From Candidatus Pacearchaeota archaeon UBA284 (lineage in GTDB: Archaea > Nanobdellota > Nanobdellia > Pacearchaeales > UBA284), in contig DAKN01000061.1 of assembly GCA_002499185.1 (NCBI GenBank), positions 1 through 13,487 of the forward strand: 13,487 nt of DNA, written 5' to 3'. A model generated the notes under the pieces. That model was not told the DNA's origin. It worked only from the letters and a program-made list of their open reading frames with translations, and did not search any database. Made by a program: the position numbers and the translations under genes. Positions within the stretch are counted from its first letter, which is position 1. Each line of letters opens with the position of its first letter. Of the stretch, positions 1 through 6,816 are shown one piece after another.

Positions 1-351
1 ATAACAAGAAAAATAATCTTTTTAGAAGACGCATTAGAACAAGTCAACAATCCTGAAGTAAAAAAAGCAATTAATGTTTCTTTAGGAGAATCCTGCATAA
101 AAATTTCTTCACTTTTAGGATATGGAAGTGAATGCGATAGAAATAGAATGGAATATCTTTTAAAAGCAATAAAAGCATATGAAAACGCTGGATTTTATAC
201 AGGGACAGTAAGTGAAAGAAAAAGATTATATGGGCTTTATCAATATGCTCAGAATATTTGCCTTAGCAATTGTATGTTAAAAGAAGCTGTGAGCATTCTT
301 GAAAAAATGCCAACGTTGGGAAAATCCTGCGGGATAATCAAATCTACTTAA
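1..351 (+). CDS. C-terminal part of an unrecognised protein, cut by the window start
   Basis: Frame 1 is open from the first base to a TAA at 349-351, giving 116 residues with no start, so the N-terminus lies outside the window. The first in-frame ATG, at 148, is probably internal, because the 49 codons before it look like the same protein. What is visible is mostly helical, charged and soluble, with several cysteines (for example in LGESC, CLSNC and GKSCG). A helical stretch beginning YLLKAIKAYENAGF has a TPR-like feel, but I cannot assign it to a family. An AT-rich spacer with its own TATA-like box separates it from the next gene, so the two are probably not strictly co-transcribed. No function is proposed. 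Confidence 0.7.
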   Translation: MTRKIIFLEDALEQVNNPEVKKAINVSLGESCIKISSLLGYGSECDRNRMEYLLKAIKAYENAGFYTGTVSERKRLYGLYQYAQNICLSNCMLKEAVSILEKMPTLGKSCGIIKST

Positions 352-369
352 ATTATTAATTATAATAAT

Positions 370-379
370 CTTTAAAAAC
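370..379 (+). promoter_or_regulatory. TATA-like box of the 90-residue repeat protein
   Basis: CTTTAAAAAC lies about 56 bases before the ATG at 431. With the usual archaeal distance of about 25 bases from box to transcription start, the transcript would begin near 400 and carry a leader of about 30 bases. This agrees with the presence of a ribosome binding site at this gene, unlike most genes in the window. Confidence 0.4.
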
Positions 380-420
380 TATTAATTTTTATCAAAAGCA
401 TAAATTCATATTAAATAAAT

Positions 421-425
421 GAGGT
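421..425 (+). promoter_or_regulatory. Shine-Dalgarno site GAGGT before the 431 start
   Basis: GAGGT is followed by five A residues and then ATG at 431. It is one of only two clear Shine-Dalgarno sites in the window and fixes the start of the 90-residue gene. Confidence 0.7.
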
Positions 426-430
426 AAAAA

Positions 431-703
431 ATGACAGAAAAAATAAAAGTTGCTATGATGACTGCGGCCGCAAAAGCCCTAGAATATCTTAAAAATAATC
501 CGAAAGCATCTCATGAAGAGATATTTCAGCATGTCATGAAAATAGAAAAGACAAAAGGAGAAGCTAAACTAGGGGCAATGGCTGCTGTTTCAAAAGCAAT
601 AAAGTATAAAGAAATGGACCCAACCCTAAGCGATAAGAAAATAATGCAAAAGATTATGGATGAAACCATGGAACTTTTGGAAAATATTTCCACTAAAGAA
701 TAA
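431..703 (+). CDS. Small helical protein made of two 40-residue repeats
   Basis: A 90-residue soluble protein that I do not recognise. The start is fixed by GAGGT five bases upstream. Residues 9-37 align without gaps to residues 49-77 at an exact offset of 40. Identical positions include M10/M50, A12/A52, K15/K55, A16/A56, Y19/Y59, P24/P64, S27/S67, I31/I71, Q33/Q73 and M36/M76. Each unit reads as an Ala/Lys-rich helix ending near Tyr, a turn with a conserved Pro and Ser, then a second helix with I-x-Q-x-[VI]-M. The protein therefore looks like an internal duplication of a two-helix unit. It has no signal peptide, membrane segment or cysteine. A small helical binding or DNA-associated protein is possible but unsupported. 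The gene stands alone between AT-rich spacers. Confidence 0.8.
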   Translation: MTEKIKVAMMTAAAKALEYLKNNPKASHEEIFQHVMKIEKTKGEAKLGAMAAVSKAIKYKEMDPTLSDKKIMQKIMDETMELLENISTKE

Positions 704-909
704 ATAATCTCGCTTAACAAGTCAAATAAATAGATAGATTCTCTAAAGTATATATTATAATATACATTATTGTAAAATATATTTTAAAATATAATAAATG
801 TTTGCTAGTCTTATAGATATAAAAAATTAAAACATATAAGCCAAAGATATAATTCTTAAACATCTTTTTTTATACAAATCCTTTTAAATTATCTTTTTTA
901 TTTAATGCA
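704..909. other. 206-base AT-rich spacer with two A/T palindromes
   Basis: No gene or RNA is visible. It holds two perfect palindromes made only of A and T, at 751-764 (TATATTATAATATA) and 778-793 (TATATTTTAAAATATA), with centres 28 bases apart. T-rich runs at 865-872 and 893-903 flank the promoter of the next gene. In DNA this AT-rich, palindromes of this size are expected by chance, so an operator role is only a possibility. Confidence 0.4.
882..889 (+). promoter_or_regulatory. TATA-like box of the 99-residue gene
   Basis: TTTTAAAT is centred about 24 bases before the ATG at 910, the distance expected if transcription starts at or next to the start codon (a leaderless mRNA). No Shine-Dalgarno sequence precedes the ATG, which agrees with this. 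Confidence 0.5.
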
Positions 910-1209
910 ATGGATTTAACAAAAGTTACATTTACCCAAAAGAAAACACCCGAATTAGAAGAAGCTGTTAGGCATTTGCCAGAATTTCTTTTTAAATATA
1001 GTGATGGAAGGCATTATCCTGAAATAATAGTATCAGAAAACTTAAAGTCAAAACAAATAATAATTTATTCAACCAGGAAAGAAAGTAATGTGGAAGAAAT
1101 AATCTTGCCGATTGGATGTTTTAATGTACATCACAATTTAAGAGATCAAAGCATTATTTTTAGATATTTGGGTAGAAATTATAAAATTTTTATTCCAACA
1201 CAGCCTTGA
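910..1209 (+). CDS. Orphan 99-residue protein, convergent with alaS
   Basis: An unrecognised soluble protein. The second half has alternating hydrophobic segments such as EIIVS, KQIIIYST, EEIILPIG and YKIFIP, suggesting a mostly beta fold; the N-terminal part may hold one helix around EEAVRHLPEFLF. There is no signal peptide, membrane segment or known catalytic motif. A good TATA-like box about 24 bases ahead of the ATG supports a real, leaderless gene. Its last 20 bases overlap the end of the AlaRS gene on the other strand, so the two transcripts converge and share their 3' coding ends. It could be a lineage-specific protein. A spurious reading frame is less likely given the promoter and ordinary protein composition. 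Confidence 0.65.
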   Translation: MDLTKVTFTQKKTPELEEAVRHLPEFLFKYSDGRHYPEIIVSENLKSKQIIIYSTRKESNVEEIILPIGCFNVHHNLRDQSIIFRYLGRNYKIFIPTQP

Positions 1210-2965
1210 TTCTTCTTATGCCTGCTGCAACTGCATCTTCTTTTTGAATTTTGAAATGCCCCAATTTGCCGATGTTTGTCACATGCGGACCTGTGCAAAC
1301 CTCTTTGCTGAAATCTCCAATACTATAAACAGAAACCTTTTCACCGTATTTGGCATCAAAAAAAGCCAATGCTCCTTGTTTTTTTGCCTGTTCAATAGTC
1401 ATTTCTTCTCTTTTTACATCAAAACCATTTTTTATCTGATCATTAACTATTTTTTCTATTTCTTTTAATTCGTCATGAGTTAATTTTCGGTCAAACGAAA
1501 AATCAAACCTTAATCTTTCACTCGTAATATTAGAACCTTTTTGTTTTACCTTATCACCAAGAACATTTCTTAAGGCCTGATGCAATAAATGCGTGGCAGT
1601 ATGCAATTTTGTTGTTTGTTCACTATTATCTATCAATCCAGACTTGAATGTTCCTTTGGTTGCGGCTCGACTCAATTTTTGATGTTCTTTGAATTCTTGA
1701 TTAAATCCATACTCTTCAACTTCTAAACCAGATTCTTTTGCCAATTCTTTCGTCAATTCAATCGGAAAACCATAACTTGAAAATAGAATGAATGCATCAT
1801 GTCCGTTTATTATTTTTTCAGATTTCTTTTTTATCTTTTCAAATTCCTTGAGGCCTTTTTCAATGACTTCCTTAAATTTAGATTCTTCTCTATCCAACTC
1901 ATTCAAAATAAAATTTTTATTTTTTTCTAATTCCGGATAATCTTCTTTGTAATAATCTATGAATATTGGTGCTAATAAACTACAAAAGTCTGTTTTTATT
2001 CCTAATTTCATACCATATCTTATCGCTCTTCTAATCAATCTCCTTAGAACATAACCCTGTCCAAGATTGCTTGGTGGAATATGTGAGTTATCTCCTAAAA
2101 TAAAAACAGCGGCTCTTATATGATCTGCAATTATTCTCATTGCTCTTGTATCTTCTTGATTAAAACCATAACGTTTTTTACTCAAAACACAGATTCTATC
2201 TATTGCTGGAAGAAATATCTCAGTCATATAGTTATCCTTTAATCCTTGTAATATTGTTAATGTTCTTTCAACACCCATCCCCGTATCAACATTTTTTTGT
2301 TTTAATTCTTCATATTTTCCAGATTTGGTTTTATTATATTGCATGAAAACATCATTCCAAATTTCACACCATTCATTTGGTTTTGTTTTAGGATTGCTTT
2401 CTTTGATAGGTTTACTCGCCCCTACATAATAGAACATTTCAGTATCCGGACCGCAAGGGCCGGTTTCTCCTGCAGGACCCCACCAATTATATTCTTTTGG
2501 CATAAAAACTATTTTATCTTCACTTAACCCATATCTTTTCCAAATTTCTGCACTTTCATAATCTGTTTCAATATCATCGTCTCCTTCAAATATGCTTACC
2601 GCTAGTTTTTCTTTTGGAATTTGAAGAACATTTGTTAGAAATTCAAAACTCATTTTAATCGCTTCTTCTTTAAAATAATCTCCTAATGACCAATTCCCAA
2701 GCATTTCAAAAAAAGTATGATGAAAATTATCTCCAACATCATCTATATCTCCTGTTCTGAGGCATTTTTGAACATTAACTAAACGTTTGCCTGCTGGGTG
2801 TGGTTGTCCTAGAAGAAAAGGAACCAAAGGATGCATGCCTGCTGTTGTAAACAAAACAGTTGGATCATTTTCCGGAATAAGAGAAGCTCCGCTGATAATT
2901 GCATGCTTCTTAAGTTTGAAAAAATTAAGATATTGACTAATCAGCTCTTTTCTTATCTTTATCAT
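1190..2965 (-). CDS. alaS: Alanyl-tRNA synthetase, short form without the C-Ala domain
   Basis: Charges tRNA-Ala with alanine and hydrolyses mischarged Ser/Gly-tRNA. At 591 residues it is much shorter than the usual 850-900. The class II catalytic core comes first: FTTAGMHPLVPFLLGQ at 39-54, motif 2 around HHTFFEMLGNW at 82-92, GPCGPDTE at 169-176, NVDTGMGVERT at 225-235, and motif 3 region GQGYVLRRLIRRAIRYG at 302-318. The editing domain follows, with metal ligands HTATH (H455, H459) and C557-TGP-H561. The protein stops after AAGIRRIKAVLE, where the editing domain ends, so the C-terminal oligomerisation/C-Ala domain is absent. It lacks the N-terminal extension typical of archaeal AlaRS and resembles bacterial, especially CPR-like, short forms, so lateral origin is plausible. 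CTGPH replaces the usual CGGTH. A TATA-like box 25 bases ahead of the ATG suggests leaderless transcription. Confidence 0.96.
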   Translation of the reverse strand: MIKIRKELISQYLNFFKLKKHAIISGASLIPENDPTVLFTTAGMHPLVPFLLGQPHPAGKRLVNVQKCLRTGDIDDVGDNFHHTFFEMLGNWSLGDYFKEEAIKMSFEFLTNVLQIPKEKLAVSIFEGDDDIETDYESAEIWKRYGLSEDKIVFMPKEYNWWGPAGETGPCGPDTEMFYYVGASKPIKESNPKTKPNEWCEIWNDVFMQYNKTKSGKYEELKQKNVDTGMGVERTLTILQGLKDNYMTEIFLPAIDRICVLSKKRYGFNQEDTRAMRIIADHIRAAVFILGDNSHIPPSNLGQGYVLRRLIRRAIRYGMKLGIKTDFCSLLAPIFIDYYKEDYPELEKNKNFILNELDREESKFKEVIEKGLKEFEKIKKKSEKIINGHDAFILFSSYGFPIELTKELAKESGLEVEEYGFNQEFKEHQKLSRAATKGTFKSGLIDNSEQTTKLHTATHLLHQALRNVLGDKVKQKGSNITSERLRFDFSFDRKLTHDELKEIEKIVNDQIKNGFDVKREEMTIEQAKKQGALAFFDAKYGEKVSVYSIGDFSKEVCTGPHVTNIGKLGHFKIQKEDAVAAGIRRIKAVLE

Positions 2966-2985
2966 ATTTTTATCTATGCTCCCAT

Positions 2986-2994
2986 GTTTAAAAC
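2986..2994 (-). promoter_or_regulatory. TATA-like box of alaS
   Basis: On the minus strand GTTTTAAAC is centred 25 bases before the alaS ATG at 2965. It overlaps the last codons and stop of the upstream DHH gene, so alaS can be transcribed independently of that gene although only 22 bases separate them. Confidence 0.5.
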
Positions 2995-4031
2995 AATTTC
3001 GTTTGTTTCTCTTTTCTTTCTAAATGATCAATAGCATAATTTATAATTTCATCAAATCTTTTCTGCGTATATGTCTCGGCTGAACTTTCATTTAAGACTA
3101 TAGCATTAAGAATTTTTGATATTTCGTAAATGTCCTTATTAAAATAAGAATTTATTAAAATTTTTCCGGAAAAATATTCAACATATATTCGATTATCCTT
3201 GTAATGCAAATTTAAGAAAGATGCATAGTTTCCAGCATAATTTTTTCCACTTGAATTGATAAAAACAAAATTCTTTGTTTCTTTTATAGGGACTTTATTT
3301 TGAAAAAGCTCTTGATTTAAAAAATGATTTTTCTTTACCCAATCTAAGAAAATTTCCGTATTGTATAATTCTCTGTAACTTAGATTATTGTTAAAAATTT
3401 TCTCAAATAAATTTAATATAAACTCCGGATTATCCCGTCCATGATGAATTATCTGGCATATTTCAAAAATTTTTGAATTTAAAATATCCGCAAGCGTAGT
3501 GTTTGTTAATTCAGGATAAAAAGGAACCATTTCATTTAATATCTCTAAACACTCAATATAACAAGAATCTGATAATGCTGCAGAAGCGAACAACCAGCGC
3601 ATTTTTTCTATTTTTTCTTTTAATTCAGAATCTATTTTAAATAATTCATAAATTGTATTAGAACTGGAGAATCCATCTTTTTTTAAAATCTTTTTTGGAT
3701 TCAAACAGAGATAATCTTTGTGTTGAGAATGCAAAACATGATGGTGATCAAAGTTGATTATGGTTATATTTTTTTCACAAAATTGATTTAATTCTTCTTG
3801 ATTAATTATTAAATCAAAAATAACCACAATATCTTTCTCTTCGGGAATATCTATAAATTTTGGCTTTACAGATTTATAAAAGCAAATATCAGATTTTCCG
3901 AATAAATGGGTGAATGCAAAAGCAGAAATTATTCCATCAACACTTGAATTTGCTAATATAAAGCGCCTTTCAGCAGGAACTTTTTTTATTTTTTCTTTTA
4001 TCTCTTCAACTAATTTTTCTTTTTCTATCAT
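2988..4031 (-). CDS. DHH-family phosphoesterase-like protein with degraded active site
   Basis: A 347-residue protein resembling the DHH superfamily (archaeal RecJ/GAN-like nucleases, nanoRNases, Cdc45). Motif III is clear as FDHHH at 94-98, motif II as VIFDL with D73, and motif IV as ALSD with D155. Motif I, normally H-x-D-x-D-G, reads NSSVDG at 28-33: the histidine has become Asn and the first aspartate Ser, leaving only D32. I see no GGGH substrate-binding motif in the C-terminal DHHA1-like region. Activity may be lost or changed; a Cdc45-like structural role is one possibility. The start overlaps the end of the methyltransferase gene in ATGA, so the two are translationally coupled. There are no membrane segments. 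Family assignment is good; substrate and activity are unknown. Confidence 0.75.
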   Translation of the reverse strand: MIEKEKLVEEIKEKIKKVPAERRFILANSSVDGIISAFAFTHLFGKSDICFYKSVKPKFIDIPEEKDIVVIFDLIINQEELNQFCEKNITIINFDHHHVLHSQHKDYLCLNPKKILKKDGFSSSNTIYELFKIDSELKEKIEKMRWLFASAALSDSCYIECLEILNEMVPFYPELTNTTLADILNSKIFEICQIIHHGRDNPEFILNLFEKIFNNNLSYRELYNTEIFLDWVKKNHFLNQELFQNKVPIKETKNFVFINSSGKNYAGNYASFLNLHYKDNRIYVEYFSGKILINSYFNKDIYEISKILNAIVLNESSAETYTQKRFDEIINYAIDHLERKEKQTKLF

Positions 4032-4645
4032 TTTGGCTTTTGAACGATTAAAATTATATTTTTATCTTTTTTTAAATCTAAAACATTAAAACCATTCTGT
4101 TGAAATAATTTTTTTATTTCAAGAGGAGTAAACCAATAATAATATCTATAATATTCTTTGTTATTTTTCTTCCATTTTTCATATTTATTTTTGATTATTA
4201 ATGAAAAGGGCCATTTATTCCAAACAGAAACAAGGGCAATCCCTTCTTTTTTTAAAATTCTAAACATTTCATTTACTGCCTTTTTTTGATCTTTTTTATT
4301 TAAATGGTGTAATGTTGCAATGCTTAAGAGATAATCAAAACTTTCTTTTTTAAAAGGAATTTTTTCCAATCTTGCTTTTTTTAATTTTACCTTGAAATTA
4401 TTTTTTTTAGAATATTTTTCAGCATATTCTAACATTTTTTTTGAAAAATCTATACCATAGCATTCAAAATCTTTTTTTGCAAAGGGCAATAAATTTCTAC
4501 AATTACCACAACCCAAATCAAGAATTTTTCCCGGTTTTATTTTATTTAGGATTCTCTCAAATTCTATAGAAACATCCCTAAATGGTGACTGTCTAAAATT
4601 ATTCCACTGTTCTGCGATTTCATCCCAAACTTTTTCCTGATTCAT
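4028..4645 (-). CDS. Class I SAM methyltransferase, Trm9/ALKBH8-like tRNA wobble-uridine type
   Basis: A 205-residue Rossmann-fold methyltransferase. The SAM-binding motif I is ILDLGCGNC at 41-49, with the acidic motif II residue in YGIDFS at 63-68. The flanks fit the Trm9 branch: VWDEIAEQWNNFRQSPF at 6-22 resembles its N-terminal signature, IATLHHL at 109-115 and ALVSVWN at 137-143 match its post-motif region, and YYYWFTPLEIKKLF at 168-181 resembles its C-terminal strand. In eukaryotes Trm9 methylates cm5U34 of tRNA to mcm5U34 with the partner Trm112. The gene is divergent from elp3, whose product makes cm5U34, across an 82-base shared promoter region, which supports a wobble-uridine role. 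No Trm112 gene is visible here. Other small-molecule methyltransferases of the UbiE type remain possible. The 3' end overlaps the DHH gene by four bases. Confidence 0.8.
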   Translation of the reverse strand: MNQEKVWDEIAEQWNNFRQSPFRDVSIEFERILNKIKPGKILDLGCGNCRNLLPFAKKDFECYGIDFSKKMLEYAEKYSKKNNFKVKLKKARLEKIPFKKESFDYLLSIATLHHLNKKDQKKAVNEMFRILKKEGIALVSVWNKWPFSLIIKNKYEKWKKNNKEYYRYYYWFTPLEIKKLFQQNGFNVLDLKKDKNIILIVQKPK

Positions 4646-4727
4646 GTTAGTTAGAGTAAAAATATTTTATTTTTAATATTTAAATCACATTATCAATCTT
4701 TTTAAAGAATGTTGTTTTTCAATATAG
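4646..4727. promoter_or_regulatory. Divergent promoter region between Trm9-like gene and elp3
   Basis: An 82-base spacer between two start codons facing away from each other. On the plus strand CTTTTTAAA (4698-4706) is centred about 25 bases before the elp3 ATG, suggesting a leaderless transcript. On the minus strand ATTTAAATATT at about 4675-4685 could serve the methyltransferase, giving a leader of up to about 10 bases. The two boxes lie within about 30 bases of each other, so occupancy of one could affect the other. Confidence 0.5.
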
Positions 4728-6101
4728 ATGAGAAAGCCAACAAAAACAATTTCTGGAGTAACACCCTTAGCAGTAGTTCTTAAACCCATGAAATGCAAGC
4801 ACGGAACATGTTTATTTTGCCCCACATTAAATGTTCCTCAAAGCTATACTCCTTTAAGTCCTGCAATAATGCGTGCAAGAGAAGCAAATTATGAACCCTA
4901 TAAGCAAATTAAATCAAGATTAAAGGCATTTGTAGCCATGGGTCATCCGACAGATAAAATAGAACTTATTGTACTTGGGGGGACATTTTTAGATTATCCG
5001 GTAAAATATCAGAAAAAATTCATTTTGGAATGCTATAATGCCTTGAATAATAAAAAATCAAAAACAATTGAAGATGCTCAAAGATTAAATGAAAAATCGA
5101 AACACCGTTGCATAGCCCTATGTTTGGAGACAAGACCGGACTCTTGCTCTAAAAAAGATATAAAAAGAATGCTTGAATTTGGATGCACAAGAATTGAACT
5201 TGGCGTTCAATGTACAGATGATAAAATTTACAATCTGGTTAAGAGGGGGCATAAGGTCATCGATGTCGTAAAAGCAACACAATTGCTGAAAGATGCAGGA
5301 TTTAAAATTGGCTATCACATGATGCCCGGTTTACCTGGAAGTAATTTTAAAAAAGATATAGAAATGTTTAAGCAGCTTTTTTCTGATGAAAGATTCAAGC
5401 CAGACCAGATAAAAATATATCCAACACAGGTCATTGCCGGTTCTAAATTAGTCAAAATATATAATGAGGGAAAATATCTCCCCTATACAGACAAAGAATT
5501 AATTGAATTGTTAATTAATATCAAAAAAGATATTCCAAGATATGTTCGAATTATGAGGGTTATGCGTGAAATTCCACCAGATTATACTATTGCTGGAACA
5601 TATAGGATTGATTTAAGAAAAATTCTTCCAGAAGAAATGAAAAAAAGAAAAATAAAATGTAAATGTATTAGATGTAGAGAGATAGGGTTTGCTATAAGAG
5701 AAAGAGAAAACATAAATCAAAAATTAATTTTAAAAAAAATAGCATATAATGCAAGCAATGGCAAGGAATATTTTTTAGAATTTGTAAATGATAAAGATAT
5801 CTTATTTGCATTATTAAGATTAAGAATTCCAAACAAACCATTTACAAAAGGTATCGATAAAAAGACACTGATTGTAAGAGAATTGCATGTTTATGGACCA
5901 GCTGTTGAAATAGGGAAAAGCGATAAAAAAGCAATCCAACATTTTGGCTTAGGCAAAAAACTAATGCTTGAAGCAGAAAAAATAGCAAAAAGTAATAAAC
6001 TTAAAAAAATAGCCGTAATAAGCGGAGTTGGAGTAAGAAATTATTATCGGGATTTAGGTTATAAATCAAAAGGAACATATTTGGTTAAAGAGATTAATTA
6101 A
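4728..6101 (+). CDS. elp3: Elp3-type tRNA uridine(34) acetyltransferase, radical SAM plus GNAT
   Basis: Catalytic subunit of tRNA wobble-uridine modification; it adds the carboxymethyl group at C5 of U34 using acetyl-CoA and SAM chemistry. The radical SAM domain carries the iron-sulfur cysteines C23, C28 and C31 in CKHGTCLFC, followed by PQSYT, DKIELIVLGGTF at 76-87, LETRPD at 133-138 and MMPGLPGS at 198-205. A zinc-type cysteine cluster follows at 311-316 (CKCIRC). The C-terminal GNAT domain has RELHVYGPAVEIG at 384-396, the acetyl-CoA loop QHFGLG at 404-409 and SGVGVRNYYRDLGY at 432-445. At 457 residues it lacks the roughly 75-80-residue N-terminal domain of longer archaeal and eukaryotic Elp3, like some minimal bacterial forms. 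It leads an operon with the AlkD-like gene (one-base gap) and dph6. The start is supported by the promoter about 25 bases upstream. Confidence 0.95.
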   Translation: MRKPTKTISGVTPLAVVLKPMKCKHGTCLFCPTLNVPQSYTPLSPAIMRAREANYEPYKQIKSRLKAFVAMGHPTDKIELIVLGGTFLDYPVKYQKKFILECYNALNNKKSKTIEDAQRLNEKSKHRCIALCLETRPDSCSKKDIKRMLEFGCTRIELGVQCTDDKIYNLVKRGHKVIDVVKATQLLKDAGFKIGYHMMPGLPGSNFKKDIEMFKQLFSDERFKPDQIKIYPTQVIAGSKLVKIYNEGKYLPYTDKELIELLINIKKDIPRYVRIMRVMREIPPDYTIAGTYRIDLRKILPEEMKKRKIKCKCIRCREIGFAIRERENINQKLILKKIAYNASNGKEYFLEFVNDKDILFALLRLRIPNKPFTKGIDKKTLIVRELHVYGPAVEIGKSDKKAIQHFGLGKKLMLEAEKIAKSNKLKKIAVISGVGVRNYYRDLGYKSKGTYLVKEIN

Positions 6102-6102
6102 A

Positions 6103-6816
6103 ATGATATCACAATTAAAAAAAGAACTTAAAAGGGCAAGCGACAAGGAAAAAGCAAAAATTTATCAAAGATTTTTCAAAACTGGAAAAGGCGAATATGG
6201 TGAAGGAGATAAATTCTTAGGGGTAACTACGCCGAAAATGAAAGAAATTGCTAGGAATTATTATGGGCTTGATTTAAATAGTATTCAAGAACTTTTATCA
6301 AGCGAAATCCATGAACATAGATCTATTGCATTGAACATATTGGTAATAAAATTTCAAAATGCGGATAAAAAAAATAGAAAAGAAATTTTTGAAATTTATT
6401 TAAAAAATGCAAAACAGAACAAAATAAATAACTGGGATTTGGTTGATTGCTCTGCAGATAAGATAATAGGAGAATATCTTCTTGATAATTACTATGGAAA
6501 TATAAATACCTTAAAAAAATTAGCAAAATTTGGTAATTTATGGGAAAGAAGAATTGCAATGATTTCAACATTTCAATTCATAAAAAAAGAGAAATATAAG
6601 GAAACTATTGAAATAGCAGAAATATTGGTTTATGATAAACACGATTTGATACAAAAAGCAGTTGGTTGGATGCTAAGAGAATTAGGAAAAAGAGTAAGCC
6701 AAGAAAAAGAAGAAGAATTCTTAAAAAAATATCATAAAACCATGCCAAGAACGACGTTAAGATACGCAATAGAAAGATTTGATGATAAAAAGAAAAATTA
6801 TTATATGGGAAAATGA
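6103..6816 (+). CDS. AlkD-like DNA alkylation repair glycosylase
   Basis: A 237-residue HEAT-like-repeat protein of the AlkD family, which excises positively charged alkylated bases (such as 3-methyladenine and 7-methylguanine) from DNA without flipping them out. Family landmarks are FFKTGKGEYGEGDKFLGVTT at 24-43, NNWDLVD at 109-115, LWERRIAMISTF at 146-157, HDLIQKAVGWMLRE at 180-193 and MPRTTLRYAIERF at 214-226. W111 and D115 correspond to the tryptophan and catalytic aspartate of the bacterial enzyme, and W189 to a further conserved active-site tryptophan. The length is normal for the family. It starts one base after the elp3 stop, and its last four bases (ATGA) overlap the dph6 start, so it is translated from the elp3 operon. 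Why a DNA-repair gene sits between two translation genes is not evident. Confidence 0.92.
   Translation: MISQLKKELKRASDKEKAKIYQRFFKTGKGEYGEGDKFLGVTTPKMKEIARNYYGLDLNSIQELLSSEIHEHRSIALNILVIKFQNADKKNRKEIFEIYLKNAKQNKINNWDLVDCSADKIIGEYLLDNYYGNINTLKKLAKFGNLWERRIAMISTFQFIKKEKYKETIEIAEILVYDKHDLIQKAVGWMLRELGKRVSQEKEEEFLKKYHKTMPRTTLRYAIERFDDKKKNYYMGK

Noticed and set aside
704..909. Possible small RNA or tRNA gene in the longest spacer
   Set aside because: The sequence is nearly all A/T with no G/C-rich stem, no tRNA-like D or T-loop motifs and no clear RNA fold.
1190..2965. alaS as a pseudogene or truncated by a stop mutation
   Set aside because: The reading frame is intact through all catalytic and editing motifs and ends at a domain border; no continuing C-Ala sequence is seen beyond the stop, where a plus-strand gene with its own promoter lies.
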